A stretch of DNA of 64,000 bases from contig JAOPGA020001884.1 in NCBI GenBank assembly GCA_026419775.2, positions 1-64,000 of the forward strand, in the 5' to 3' direction. The first letter of the stretch is position 1. Every line of letters starts with the position of its first letter. The position numbers were made by a program, and so were the translations under genes. Positions 29,146-39,843 of this stretch are shown here, piece by piece. This stretch comes from Acrasis kona. Taxonomy: Eukaryota; Heterolobosea; Eutetramitea; Acrasida; Acrasidae. Below the pieces are notes generated by a model. That model was not told the DNA's origin. It made no database searches and saw only the letters and a program-made list of their open reading frames with translations.

Positions 29146-32100
29146 TTATACGTTTTGTTCATCATAAAACCCATTTAGTGTAACGTTTGTTGGTGTGATT
29201 TGATTGGATGAACTTCTCAAAAATGGTTTCGTCATTAGTTGGGGAGAGGGTGGAGACATAGGGGAGCCGTTGGTATCATATTCGGTTGGCTGCTTATAGT
29301 CAAGTTCCAAATTGTCGGGTGCTTCATCCTTTTCATCGAACACTCTTGAAGACAAGGTCGGGTGCATGATTTGATACAATGTCTCTCTCCCTGCTAATCC
29401 CTTCAAAGAATGTTCTCCTACACTTCTATAAAGAACATTTTCATGTGACTCTACTACTCTTTGACTTAGGAAAGATGCTCTCATTCTTCTCTTTGACTTC
29501 TTTTGCCTCATCATGGATGAAGGTGTCGACTGGCTATTGGTTTCTGTCGAAGATTTATCGTCAGTGGATGATTGTATATCAGCTTCCATAATCCATCTCT
29601 CGTTGGTCGCCCTTTCTCCAGAGTCAGCATTTATTAAAGATTCGACAACACACTGTAGGAATTTGAAGCTCACCAATATTTGACCCCCTCTTGCGCAACT
29701 CTCTATACGGGCGGCTTTGTTGATTGTGGTACCAAAATAATCGGGGCGGCTGGTGGTTGTGTCAATTATTTTTTCTGCCCTGCCCATGTGAATGCCGACG
29801 CGAACTCTCAACCCTCTAAAAATCACGTTCTTCATCTCGTCCCATTCCGTTCTGCAGTCATATGAGCTTAGAATCAACTCATACGGCCAATCTTTACAAT
29901 CAAGTAATTTTCTTTGCACGTCAATCGCCCAGTCCATGGCATCGAATGGATTAGAGAAGCATACCATGAATGAGTCACCTTGGGTTTTGACTTCATAGCC
30001 GGTATAAGTGCGTATTGACTTACGGACGATGTCATTATGAACCTTCAACGCTATTTTCATCTCTTCAGGATACTGTTGCCAAAGGAGCGTTGAATTTTGA
30101 ACGTCAGTAAACGCAACACACATTTCTCCAGTTTTTGGAGCATTACCAATTTTAACATGACTACGAACTTTGACATACACAATGATACAAACAACACAAA
30201 TGATTAAAAGAACCACAGCAGATACAGTAGTGAAAGAAGCTATATAAATAGGAGCTACATTAGCTGGTGTTATTACAACTCCACAGGTTTCGAAATTGAA
30301 AACATAAAGTTCATTGTTTCGCTCCATGTTTGTACCATTGTATGATGAAGATGTAATGTAAACTGACCTCAAGAGTTGGTTACAGTTTACACATTTTGAA
30401 GTTTGGGAGGCATTACAGTACTTTATGTTCCCAACGGATAAATCTTGTGAGCTGTAACCAGAGTTGAATATATTGACCATCAAAGCGTCCCTAGCGGCGC
30501 TATCAGATAAAAAATTTAATCCTCTTTTACCAGATGTTGCTGCATCCATTTTAGCGAGCGCTGAAACAATAATCTGACCGGTCATAAAACCCTCCATACC
30601 CTTAGACCCAATATATTGGCGCCATAACGCAGGATTTAATCCGTTGTTTGATAAAAATGTAGGGCTATTAACTTGATCAACATATGAGCTTATAGAGGGG
30701 TGGTTTTGATAGTTGTCAATATTAAAAGAAATTGCTTGTGTTGATAGAATATTTTGAGAGATGGAGCTTAACTGTGCATTGGCTGATACATTTTGGAGTA
30801 ATAATTTGTAATCAGTGTTTCCGGATACAAAATAAGTCAAACCAAATAAACTAGTAGCATTAATGATTTTAAATGCATTTGAAGTGTTAGCTAATATCAC
30901 AAGATTGTTACTGCTGGATGCAATCTGTATCAAGCTATGTAACGACGAATCAGAACTATCAAACATTAGAACGTTCTTGGGTTTTTGTAGACCGGATGCA
31001 GATGCCTCTAAAAATGCATCTAATCCACTCTGCCACACCGATGAATAACTATATTTTTGAACTATAAGCGAGGTTGTTTCTACACGTGACACATAATTTA
31101 CAATAGCAGCCATCTCATCTCGAATGGATGGTCTCAAGTTTAATATTTTTAATAATCCAGACCTCAAAGCCATTGAACCAGAAAAAGGAGAGATAAAAGG
31201 TATAGAAGAAGAGTACTTGAAAATTAGTGATTCATCTCCGTTAAAACCAACAACAGCAAGAGCCCTATCTTTATTCAAAGCAATATCCAACAACTTGCTA
31301 GTAGTATTCGATAAACCGTAGTCATCATAGGTCTTGGCAACAATCTGGCCTTGTCTTAATGAAAACGCAGCTTTCAATCCTAGGGCAAATTGAAAATTAC
31401 TACTAGAGACTTTATTTACATCGCTACCAATCATGACAAATGTATATGGTGCAGCACTAGTTTGTATGGTACATGATGTACTGGGTATGGTTACAAAAGA
31501 ATTATCCACATTTGTAACAAGGTCGAAATAATCAGTACTCTTGTTGTTCGCGGATGGATTCATTTTTACTAAATTTAAAGTTTTTACTCCTTGGTTACAA
31601 TAGCCATCAATAAAATCTCCTATTTGCAAATCATTCAGATTCATTCTTGATGCATAATATATCGTATTGATCAAGGTATCTTTAGTTAACAAAGAATCTT
31701 CTAATTTTGTAAGGGTATCTACAATTACCCTCCCAGACAAATAGCCTTCAAATGCAGTGGATGTTTTATAAGGACACACTTCACTAAACGCTTTATAGAA
31801 TAGAGAATTTAAAGTCATTGGCATCACGTTCATAAAAAAAATATTATCGGAGAATAATTTGAAATCAATAGGTGAAGATGCTAAAATACTAGCAACAATA
31901 TCAGGAGAAGTAAACTGACCAGTACATATAATTATATCTTTAGAATTTGGATATAAATTCTCTGGATCTAATTTTACCATTGTTATAAAGGCAGCTGCTG
32001 CTTCAGAAGTAGCAGACATGACAATTGCCTCAGCATCCCCAATACTGAGTTTTCTATAACTATCTGTTATATTTACAGTTTTTACTTGGTAGGTAGCCAC

Positions 32101-34029
32101 GCCCTCTGCTACCAGATTCATTTGACTCATTACCAAACTGAAAGTATTAAATGCTGATATTGCATCACTCTGGTAAAGATAAGCAATCCTCCTGACTTTT
32201 TTCTGACCAGTCAAAAATTGAATAGTGGCTGCAACATCTTCATAGAAGCCTAATTTCAAGTTGATAAAATTTCTTGAAAATGGATTGCGGAAGTTTATAG
32301 CACCTGTATAAGAGCCAATCATGGAAACATTCTTAGAAATAATTAAACTAGAACTGGCGACTAAAGAAGGTGTTCCAAAGTATCCAGTCAACCCAATCAC
32401 TTTGTAATCATTAATCAGCTTAATTGTGTTATTGAGAGCATTGGCTGCGTTATAAAAATCATCTATAACTTCCAAATGTATTTTCTTTCCACGGTAACCA
32501 CCAACTGCATTATAGGAATTGAAGGCGGCTCTCACCCCCGTAATATAATGTAGAGCTTGAGTGTAAAGAGTACTTGAAAAAGGAGATGATGAACCAAATA
32601 CAATGGGCGTTACAATTGATTTACAATCACTTTGGCAGTTGACCATATTCAATTGGTTTGACCATTGGTACGTACTAGATGCCAGAAATTGATATGTTAA
32701 ATTTGAAGTGATGTTTGACAAGTACTATATTTTGTAACGAAAAACCATTTCAAGTAATTACTTACCACTGAGCGGGAACCTTGATTACAGTTGTTATTAA
32801 AATCTCCAAGTATTAAACCACTAATAGAAAAGCTACCAGTGGAATAAACACTACCGACTACATCTGATCTTGTAATGTTGCTAATTTGGTTAAAAATTTT
32901 AATTCAATTTAATCCTTACTTGTCGCCCTTGTTATAAACTGCATTTTGAACAGTTTGCGCCAACAACATTCCACAAATATAACCCTCAAATGACGCTTGA
33001 GAATAATTCGATGTTTGAAAATATTTATAAATAGCCTTTTGGTAGGTCCGCGACAAAACAGTGCTATCGTCTAATGCGTCTGGAACTTGTTGTGCAACAT
33101 GTACATTCGTGGTGTAATTGGATCCGACCAGCGACGGAATATTAGCAACGTTGAAAGATAGCACAAAAAAGTGAATGGTAGAAGAGTTTGTGAATAAACG
33201 TTGTTCGTCATTCTTTACTAACTTAATGACTTTGGCTAATGGCTCCGATCTGTTAAATGTTAAATTGTAGTGTTGTAGTAATAATCTTACGTTCCAAATA
33301 AACAAATGGCCCCGATGTATGGATATGCCGTGGCAATCTTATTCACACAGCTATCAACGTCGAGAGTGAGCCTCTCAAAACCACAAACAACTCTTATGGA
33401 GTATGCAGAATATGCAGCTGCTAATTGTAATCCTTGCAGTCCACTTTTTCCAAAGTCATCCGTCGAATAGATTACGGCAACGTCTCTGGTTATAACGTTA
33501 TTGATGATGTAGTTCATCATGGAGGCACCCTCGTCTAAATTGTAAAAATGACAACCAAGCACTAGCTCTTACCATAGTATGAAGATCTTAAGTTGATAAT
33601 GTTGTTCTGAAAGGGAGATCTTAGTGGTAAATATCCCGTCATTGGACAAAACAAACCAATGGTTTGGTTTTGTATCAATGCGGCGGCAGCTTGTGAAGGA
33701 GGCGTTCCTACATATCCTACCAGTGCGAGTATTGAATCATTCGATAAAAAGCTCATCGTATTGTTAGCGGCATTTGCGTTTATGTACATGTCGTCGGTAC
33801 TTATTAATGATAGTTGCCTCCCTCCAGCACCTCCATATCTTTCGTTTACCTCGTTGAATGCGGCAAGTATCCCTATCCTCATGTCTGAACTAGCTTTACT
33901 TTGCGATCCTGTGAATCCTGCAGACTGCCCAAAATACATCGGAGATGTGACGGTTTGTGAAACGCCCATACCTTTCGTAAGGTACAGCATTGATGATAGC
34001 CAGATAGTGAGAATTGCATTCATTATCAT
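29146..34029 (-). CDS. Receptor-type adenylate cyclase with three periplasmic-binding-like ectodomains
   Basis: Five exons, 34029-33573, 33534-33291, 33249-32920, 32880-32766 and 32724-29146, with introns of 38, 41, 39 and 41 nt, all GT-AG. They join to one 1574-residue frame. It has a signal peptide, then three tandem venus-flytrap (ANF-receptor/Peripla_BP) domains, about residues 30-375, 400-780 and 785-1190. Domains 1 and 2 keep the G-x-RxAF.E.N..GG..G start and the V.GY.GTP segment. A single membrane helix lies near 1203-1230, then a class III cyclase domain (~1245-1480). Metal Asps are in FTDVQNST and QGDSFMVCF. The Lys of VKTQGD and the Asp of PDYFGTTINKAAR predict ATP rather than GTP as substrate. 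The layout recalls trypanosomatid receptor cyclases. An extracellular ligand probably tunes cAMP. Confidence 0.9.
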
Positions 34030-34539
34030 TGAATGTCGTATATTTAGCGCCAAAAAGAGTACCTCCTCTTCTTCTCAAAGAACAATTTTTTTAATAAAGA
34101 AAGGAATGGATAAATGGGTAATTTAACTACAAAAACAATGTCTCGGAGCTATTTTATATATATGGTAATAAGAATGAAAACAAGTGTAGCATGATGAAAC
34201 AGTCCATTACGTACCATATGATGAACATATATTTATTTAAAAAAACTTTCTTCCCCGACATTATAATATACAAATATGTGTATATTACTCTGATGACCGA
34301 AATTTAATAGCCCGCAAGAAGGTGTTACAAAAAGTCCTGTCCAGTCATTCTAACGCCTACGTCTCATTTGTATAAATAAATAATAAAACAAAAGTCCTTT
34401 TGCAACAGAATAGATTGCATCACCGACAATACATTGAGCCAGTCCGCCAAAGATTACGGCACGTTTGAAAATCAAATACAAATTTGTTCGTGTAGTCAAT
34501 CACAACAACAACAATAACATATACAACAAAACATATGGA
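34030..34539. other. Intergenic, 510 bp
   Basis: AT-rich space upstream of the receptor cyclase and downstream of the ankyrin gene; both genes are on the minus strand. It holds the cyclase promoter region. No open frame, repeat or RNA gene is evident. Confidence 0.5.
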
Positions 34540-36585
34540 TTAAGTTTTACGCAAAAAGACACTCATGTCCTTATACGAAGCGGATTTGCACAACGATGAA
34601 TTTGCAACAACAAACTGTTGCGTTTGAACAAACACCCTAAATGCTTCTTTTTTTAATTCACACATTAATTTTTCATTATGCTTCTTTGATGAATTATATT
34701 GCACCATGAAGCTCAAGTCACCTTCTTTATTCTTTATAAATTCTTGATACAATAAAGCCATTTCGGCATCAGAGAGTTTGGATGATTCTCTTCTAGATGT
34801 CGAAACTTGTTTCCACTCACTACCAGTCACTTGAGCAATAAACTGCTTTACAATGTAATCATTCTGAAAGATCCACTCAAAGATGTCATTCTTTTGTTCC
34901 ATACTATGGTGTAGCATTTGGTAGTTTGAGTTGATTCCGTTGATGTAATAACAAAGAATCTTTACAATGTCGTTTATGTCTTTAGGATCTGGTCTCTTAC
35001 AACAATAAACAGGAACACCTTTGGTGTCCAATAGAACAATAGATTGCACTGCTTCACCACTGTTGATTGATAACTGTACATCAACGTGTTTAGAAGGAGA
35101 GGAAGGTGGGGAATAAGACATTTTATTTGATGTTGGACTTTTAGGTGGAGATGATGTTAGACTGCACCTCCTCTCAACACCAGTCATGAATAATGATAAC
35201 CTTCTCATGAGGTTATTACCTTTAGTACCGAACTGAGATAGTACGGATCGGTCGGGATCGTTGACTACTCTTAAATTGAGTTCGCCACGAACATCCGCTG
35301 CTTGGTCTTCGTCAATGTAATGAACGACACACAACAACGGACAATTAGCAGAATAAAATCCATCTGCTAACATGTTGAGTTGTTCGGTTAGACCCAGAGT
35401 GATTGGATCGTCATTAAGGAACACCATGCATGTAAAGTTGACTTTTTCAATTTCTTTTGTAATGTGGTCAACTTGATTGTACACATCGAGTTGATCCAGT
35501 TTTGAAGACAACTTGTCGAGTACTAGATCCCTTTGGAGTGATTGGGCCAGTGTTACTGCGTTGAGGCCCTTATTGTTTATAATACAAAGCCCTTGGAACG
35601 CCTTGTCAGCATTTAGCACGAAATCAACCATGCTGTTTCTGATAATGTCATCGGCACATCGGATGGCCAACATTAATGGTGTGTCCGTATCAATGTTCTT
35701 TGCATCAAAGTGAATGCACGATTCTGTGGTACAGATGGCTTCTACTATTTTTGTTCTCTTACATTTGATGGCATGGTGTAGCGGTGTGTTGAGGTTCTTC
35801 TTATCCTTTGTATTGATCATTTTGATGAACAAAGAATATGATTTGTTAATTACGTATTCCTTGATAAAGTCGAAAGACCTGACGTCTGTGTTGTCTGATT
35901 CAGACATGGAGTGGAAAATGTTCCATCCCTTGTCGTTCGTGCTTGTTATTAACCTTGAGAAGTTGTCCTGCTTGATGGACGCCTCGCATATTTTACGTAC
36001 GATTCTTGGATTATGGAGGGATAGGAATAAACATGTTTCGTTGTTTCTGTCCAATCTCATTAGACTCGCACCTTTCTTGAGTAGGAATTGTACCGCTTCA
36101 AAGTTACCGGACTCACATGCGGCGTGTAATGGGGTACAACCTTTGGCTGTCACCTTTCCACAGATGTCTGCTTTGTAAAGCAGAAGAGTTTTGGCAGCCT
36201 CAAACTGTTTGTCCCTAATGGACATCCAAAAAGGTGTTATCTCATAGCAATCCCTACAGTTGATGTTCGCTCCTCTGGCTGCAAGTGTAACAATAGCATC
36301 GACGCACTTGTCTGTTGATGCGTAGATTAGTGGAGTTGCGTCGATGTCATCTCTGCTTTCAATATTAGATCCAATGTCAAGAAGGTAGTTGATGACATCT
36401 ATATTATTGTAGCGTGAGGCGATATGTAGAAGGCTACAATTATTTTCGATGTGTATTTTGATGGTGTCCACATCCAACACGTTCTCAGAAGACGAGAGCT
36501 GGTCTAGAAGGTTTTGAACTTGTTGTGTTGATCCAGCCTTACACACTTCCTGAAGTGCTTCTGTGAGGGCGCTTCGTGTGTTCAT
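34540..36585 (-). CDS. Ankyrin-repeat protein with thioredoxin-like domain
   Basis: 681 residues, one exon. Residues about 50-350 hold some seven or eight ankyrin repeats (SLLHIASRYNNIDVINYLLD, CTPLHAACESGNFEAVQFLL, NTPLHHAIKCKRTKIVEAI). Residues about 380-550 resemble an AhpC/TSA-type thioredoxin fold: VNFTCMVFLNDDP, a helix, CPLLCVVHYIDED, LRVVNDPDRSVLSQFG and VQSIVLLDTKGVPVY. The fold is interrupted by a Ser/Pro-rich loop (~470-500). No classic peroxidatic Cys context (PxxxTxxC) is visible, so it is probably not a working peroxiredoxin. A helical C-terminal region of ~130 residues is unassigned. Ankyrin repeats suggest a protein-binding role, perhaps redox-sensing; this is inference. Confidence 0.7.
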   Translation of the reverse strand: MNTRSALTEALQEVCKAGSTQQVQNLLDQLSSSENVLDVDTIKIHIENNCSLLHIASRYNNIDVINYLLDIGSNIESRDDIDATPLIYASTDKCVDAIVTLAARGANINCRDCYEITPFWMSIRDKQFEAAKTLLLYKADICGKVTAKGCTPLHAACESGNFEAVQFLLKKGASLMRLDRNNETCLFLSLHNPRIVRKICEASIKQDNFSRLITSTNDKGWNIFHSMSESDNTDVRSFDFIKEYVINKSYSLFIKMINTKDKKNLNTPLHHAIKCKRTKIVEAICTTESCIHFDAKNIDTDTPLMLAIRCADDIIRNSMVDFVLNADKAFQGLCIINNKGLNAVTLAQSLQRDLVLDKLSSKLDQLDVYNQVDHITKEIEKVNFTCMVFLNDDPITLGLTEQLNMLADGFYSANCPLLCVVHYIDEDQAADVRGELNLRVVNDPDRSVLSQFGTKGNNLMRRLSLFMTGVERRCSLTSSPPKSPTSNKMSYSPPSSPSKHVDVQLSINSGEAVQSIVLLDTKGVPVYCCKRPDPKDINDIVKILCYYINGINSNYQMLHHSMEQKNDIFEWIFQNDYIVKQFIAQVTGSEWKQVSTSRRESSKLSDAEMALLYQEFIKNKEGDLSFMVQYNSSKKHNEKLMCELKKEAFRVFVQTQQFVVANSSLCKSASYKDMSVFLRKT

Positions 36586-36927
36586 GTTTCCGTTGTGAAT
36601 GATAATCGGGTTAATACCTTCAACTGTCTTTTATTCCAAATGACATATGTCCAAAAACAAGTGATACACAATTAATTTGGAGGCTTTCATAATTTTAGAA
36701 ATTATGAATACCAGTTCAAACGAGTCGACACCTTAGTTCATTAACTTTGATTCGGAGTAGTTTGTTGTGATCATGGAATATCCATGTTAATATGTGGGAG
36801 TTGTTGACAGATATGGTTGTCAAGAACATGGTTTTATAATCTCTATAATTTGTTACTATATGTTGTTTAATGATGATAATTAAAAGAATATAAGGTTGTA
36901 GTGTAAGAATAATTTAACATTAAAGAT
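36586..36927. other. Intergenic, 340 bp
   Basis: AT-rich spacer upstream of the ankyrin gene and downstream of the secreted coiled-coil gene. Nothing beyond ordinary flanks seen. Confidence 0.5.
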
Positions 36928-37419
36928 TTAGTTTTTGACAACATTCTTCGTCTCCTTCACTTGCTTGATGTACTGCTTAGCGGCTGTTCTACTTTCCTCA
37001 GCTGCTTTTTTGGCGATGTTCAAATTTACAAAAGCCTCTGACTGTTTCTTCTTTGCCTTTTCAAATTTCTTTTGTGCGCGTGCAAGTGCGGCTTTATTTT
37101 TTGACGCTTGTTTCTCGTTTACGGATGTCTCAGATGCCTCTTTCAAAGCGACTTCATACTCCTTCTTTTTTTGTTGGGCAGCAACCTTTGAGTCTTGATA
37201 AGCCTTCTTCAACTTCGAAAGATGTACGTTAATGTGGTGAAGTCTTTTTCTCAAATCTTTTTGAATAGCGTTTAATGATTTGTACACTTTTTGAAGTTCA
37301 TGAGTGTTCTTAGATGCTGATGGTATTTTTGCAATCTCCTTCTCAACATTTTGCTCCGAATTAATAGCAACAATGAAAGCGAACACAACGAATACTAACA
37401 ACAAGTACTTCATTGTCAT
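36928..37419 (-). CDS. Small secreted coiled-coil protein
   Basis: 163 residues with a clear signal peptide (MKYLLLVFVVFAFIVAINS) and a mature part that is almost entirely Lys/Glu/Ala/Gln coiled coil (KDLRKRLHHINVHLSKLKKAY, then AKKAAEESRTAAKQYIKQ). No cysteines and no family I know. Two in-frame ATGs lie two codons apart; either gives the same signal peptide. Such proteins can be cyst-wall, extracellular-matrix or granule components, but nothing here decides. A dispersed 65-bp repeat lies just upstream at 37463-37530. Confidence 0.75.
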   Translation of the reverse strand: MTMKYLLLVFVVFAFIVAINSEQNVEKEIAKIPSASKNTHELQKVYKSLNAIQKDLRKRLHHINVHLSKLKKAYQDSKVAAQQKKKEYEVALKEASETSVNEKQASKNKAALARAQKKFEKAKKKQSEAFVNLNIAKKAAEESRTAAKQYIKQVKETKNVVKN

Positions 37420-37462
37420 TCTAAAAAGATGTATGATTGATTTGCGAACTTGTTTGACAATG

Positions 37463-37530
37463 ACATTAACCGTTGTAAAAGAAGCAACTAATATATTTGC
37501 AAAAAAAATTTTTTCTCGATTTTCAACCTT
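37463..37530. repeat. Dispersed repeat shared with 50081-50145
   Basis: Both copies read ACATT...CGTTGTAAAAGAAGC, then an AT-rich stretch with TATATT, an A/T tract and TTTTTCTC(G/A)ATTTTCAACCTT. Both lie at an edge of transposon debris: here 5' of the DUF4218-like remnant, there beside a LINE fragment. Probably an element end or an insertion-site family. Confidence 0.6.
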
Positions 37531-37762
37531 ACCTTGTTAATTCCGTATTCTAATCAGAGAAAATTTTCGTTATTTGCCCTGGGTTACCCGAACATGTTAG
37601 TAAAATGTTATTACGGTTTGTTGCCGAAGCCATTCATATTTGCAAGCGAGTATTACAATCGAACAACTCAACAAGGCAGCAAATTTTATACTTTTTGTCG
37701 TGGTATCAAATACTTGCAGGGAGAAGCGATGCACTGGTAACATCCATTTATTATAGCATATT

Positions 37763-38330
37763 GTGAGTTGTGTTAGAAAATTCGGTCCGTTATGGACTTC
37801 TTCATGCCTACCCTGGGAAGATTTTAACAGCACTTTGACAAGAGGCATTCGTGGTACCAATCAAGTGCTCGAAAGTACTTCAAAAGTTCTAGCTCGTCAT
37901 CAGTGTACAAAAAGGTTACACAAATACATTCCAGACACTGCGACCCAAACATTTCTTGGCAAATTCAAAAAGTCCAGTGTGTTACAAACATTCAAGGATG
38001 GAAGAACTTTCTCCAAAGATTTATTTGGTGTTGGTCGAGGACTAGTAACTGATATTCATTGAATACAAAAAGAACAGTATAAATGGGACATGGTTCACAG
38101 CTGCTGCTTACGATAAGAACAAGAATTACAACATTTGGTTTGCTTGGAGGGAAAATTGTTTGTACGCGTACATAACTCACAACATGACAATCATAAGAGC
38201 TCAGACCATCCCGTTGTTGAACACATAGTAGCGTCAAAAATTAGAAAGCTGTGCATCGCAGTCAATTCAGGTGATGATGTCTATGTGATTCCATTGGTTG
38301 GCCCCAACAATGATATGATTATGTAGTGCT
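37763..38330 (+). pseudogene. Transposon protein relic (DUF4218-like)
   Basis: The first frame reads CVRKFGPLWTSSCLPWEDFNSTLTRGI, with H..QV-like and QCTKRL segments. This matches the conserved block of transposon-encoded proteins (DUF4218, CACTA/En-Spm relatives) in which K.GPLW..SCF.FE..N..L precedes a helical part. Further on, other frames carry NGTWFTAAAYD...YNIWFAW and PVVEHIVASKIRK, like the C-terminal beta part of the same protein, but frame changes and stops intervene. No terminal repeats seen. Confidence 0.5.
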
Positions 38331-38335
38331 TGTTC

Positions 38336-38631
38336 ATGACTGGTAAGTCTTTCATGTTAAATACAAATGTAACTTCTTTTAGAAAATAACGTACGATCAA
38401 TTTTCTTGTCCACTACCGAAGTAATTCAGCAAATTCATCATTCAAACTTGTACGTGAATGAAATCATGCGGGTAAGTAACCTCCCACACAACACATAAAC
38501 TAAGCATTGCAATTTAGGAACATAAAGATGATGATACACTAAATAATTTAGGAACTTTACGACGACAATAACACGTTACTGGTATGTTTGTCACATTTGA
38601 ACACATTAATAATGTACAGAGCTACGCATAA
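38336..38631 (+). other. Possible spliced micro-gene or exon cluster
   Basis: Three good intron-like segments occur in 300 bp: 38343-38382 (GTAAGT...TTTTAG, 40 nt), 38472-38551 (GTAAGT...TTTAG, with an alternative acceptor at 38517) and 38582-38619 (GTATGT...TACAG, 38 nt). Joined, the pieces 38336-38342, 38383-38471, 38552-38581 and 38620-38631 make a 45-codon frame from an ATG to TAA containing VRSIFLSTTEVIQQIHH and ELYDDNNTLL. The segments are inside transposon debris, so this may be the end of a decayed multi-exon element gene. Confidence 0.3.
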
Positions 38632-39144
38632 AACGATATTATTGCGTCTCATGGAAGAAAATAAGAACAATGGAAGCTGCTTTGCGTACGAGTTGTTTGG
38701 AGTTGATGCTGCAATCAAAGGACTCTTTTGAAATCACAGACATAACGATACGATTATGAAACATAGCATCACAATGTTTGAGCGTACAAAGTGCATTAAC
38801 TACAAGCCTTATGTGCTGTTGACTGTTCTATGTAATGAGCAATAAATAGGTTTTATTAATGTACTATTTTGATTGATACCATTACTGAGCACTCTGGTGA
38901 TGCCACTAAGCCTGCACTTTTGGTTCATACCTATATATACATTTTATATAGGCATTCTAGGTGCCACTTTTCGTATCATATGTAGGGCATTTTTGGAACT
39001 GGCACCCAGCAGCACTAAAATGCCCACCCAAGAAAGAAAAAGGGTGCAGTTTGGTGTGGTGGTACGATGACCCACTTTTGATGGATAAAAGTGCGAATAA
39101 AGACCTGTTATTGCTTTAAACAAAGCACTAAACAAACAACAATC
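38632..39144. other. Transposon-flank sequence
   Basis: No gene supported. Between about 38890 and 39080 there are several near-inverted motifs around GTGCCAC and GGCACCC, and GCACTTTT/AAAAGTGC words, as in a decayed terminal repeat. The RT relic begins right after. Confidence 0.35.
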
Positions 39145-39702
39145 ATGAGTGATGGAGAGGATATTATTTACCTGTCTCTATTTGAGGGGAAAGCGATTGA
39201 AGCAGATGTAGAGAAACTCAGGGCTGAGACCTCAAGCAAGAGTACGACAGACTAGCAAACAAAATACATCACGGAAAGGCGGTTGAAGAACAGATCTTAG
39301 AGTTCAGAGATAAGTTTATCAAGGAATTGGATCCCAAATACATACGCTACTACATGGGTATTAAAACAAGAGAACGTGATGGAGAACCACTACGTCCCAG
39401 AATATTGATTGATGGCGAGAGAATAACTACAAAACATGAGAGATTGTCATTGGAGATTTTAAAGATAGCAACCACATGTAAATATGTAGCGAGAGTTGAC
39501 CTATCAAACGCTTACTACTCCATACCCATTTCAGAGGAGGACCAAAAATATCTGAGAATACACTATGGCGGTAAACATTATGTGTGGATGGTATGCCCCA
39601 AGGTCTTGGAATATCGGCTTGCGCGTGTCAAAAGGTAACATCAAACATTGCTCAGGCTATTGAGGGCACAATAGTATACTATAAAATTTATTTAGCACCG
39701 TA
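39145..39702 (+). pseudogene. Reverse transcriptase fragment
   Basis: Pieces in shifting frames: MSDGEDIIYLSLFEGKAIEA, then (after a 1-base shift) YDRLANKIHHGKAVEEQ...DPKYIRYYM, RPRILIDGERIT and ARVDLSNAYYSIPISEEDQKY, then (after another shift near 39595) MPQGLGISACACQKV...VYYKIY. These are the RT fingers and palm up to the place where YxDD should stand; VYYKI replaces it and a stop follows. The DLSNAYYSIP and MPQGLG forms suit LTR or DIRS-type elements. Truncated and dead. Confidence 0.8.
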
Positions 39703-39843
39703 AACCCTGTTATACAAAGATTCATATCATTAATAATGATCAATTGCATTCCCAATCACTGGGTAGAAATGACATCCTCAGCCTCAATCGAGTGTGGTTA
39801 CAAAACTATTCAACATTCACAAGCGATTAATTGTTGGAGTAGC

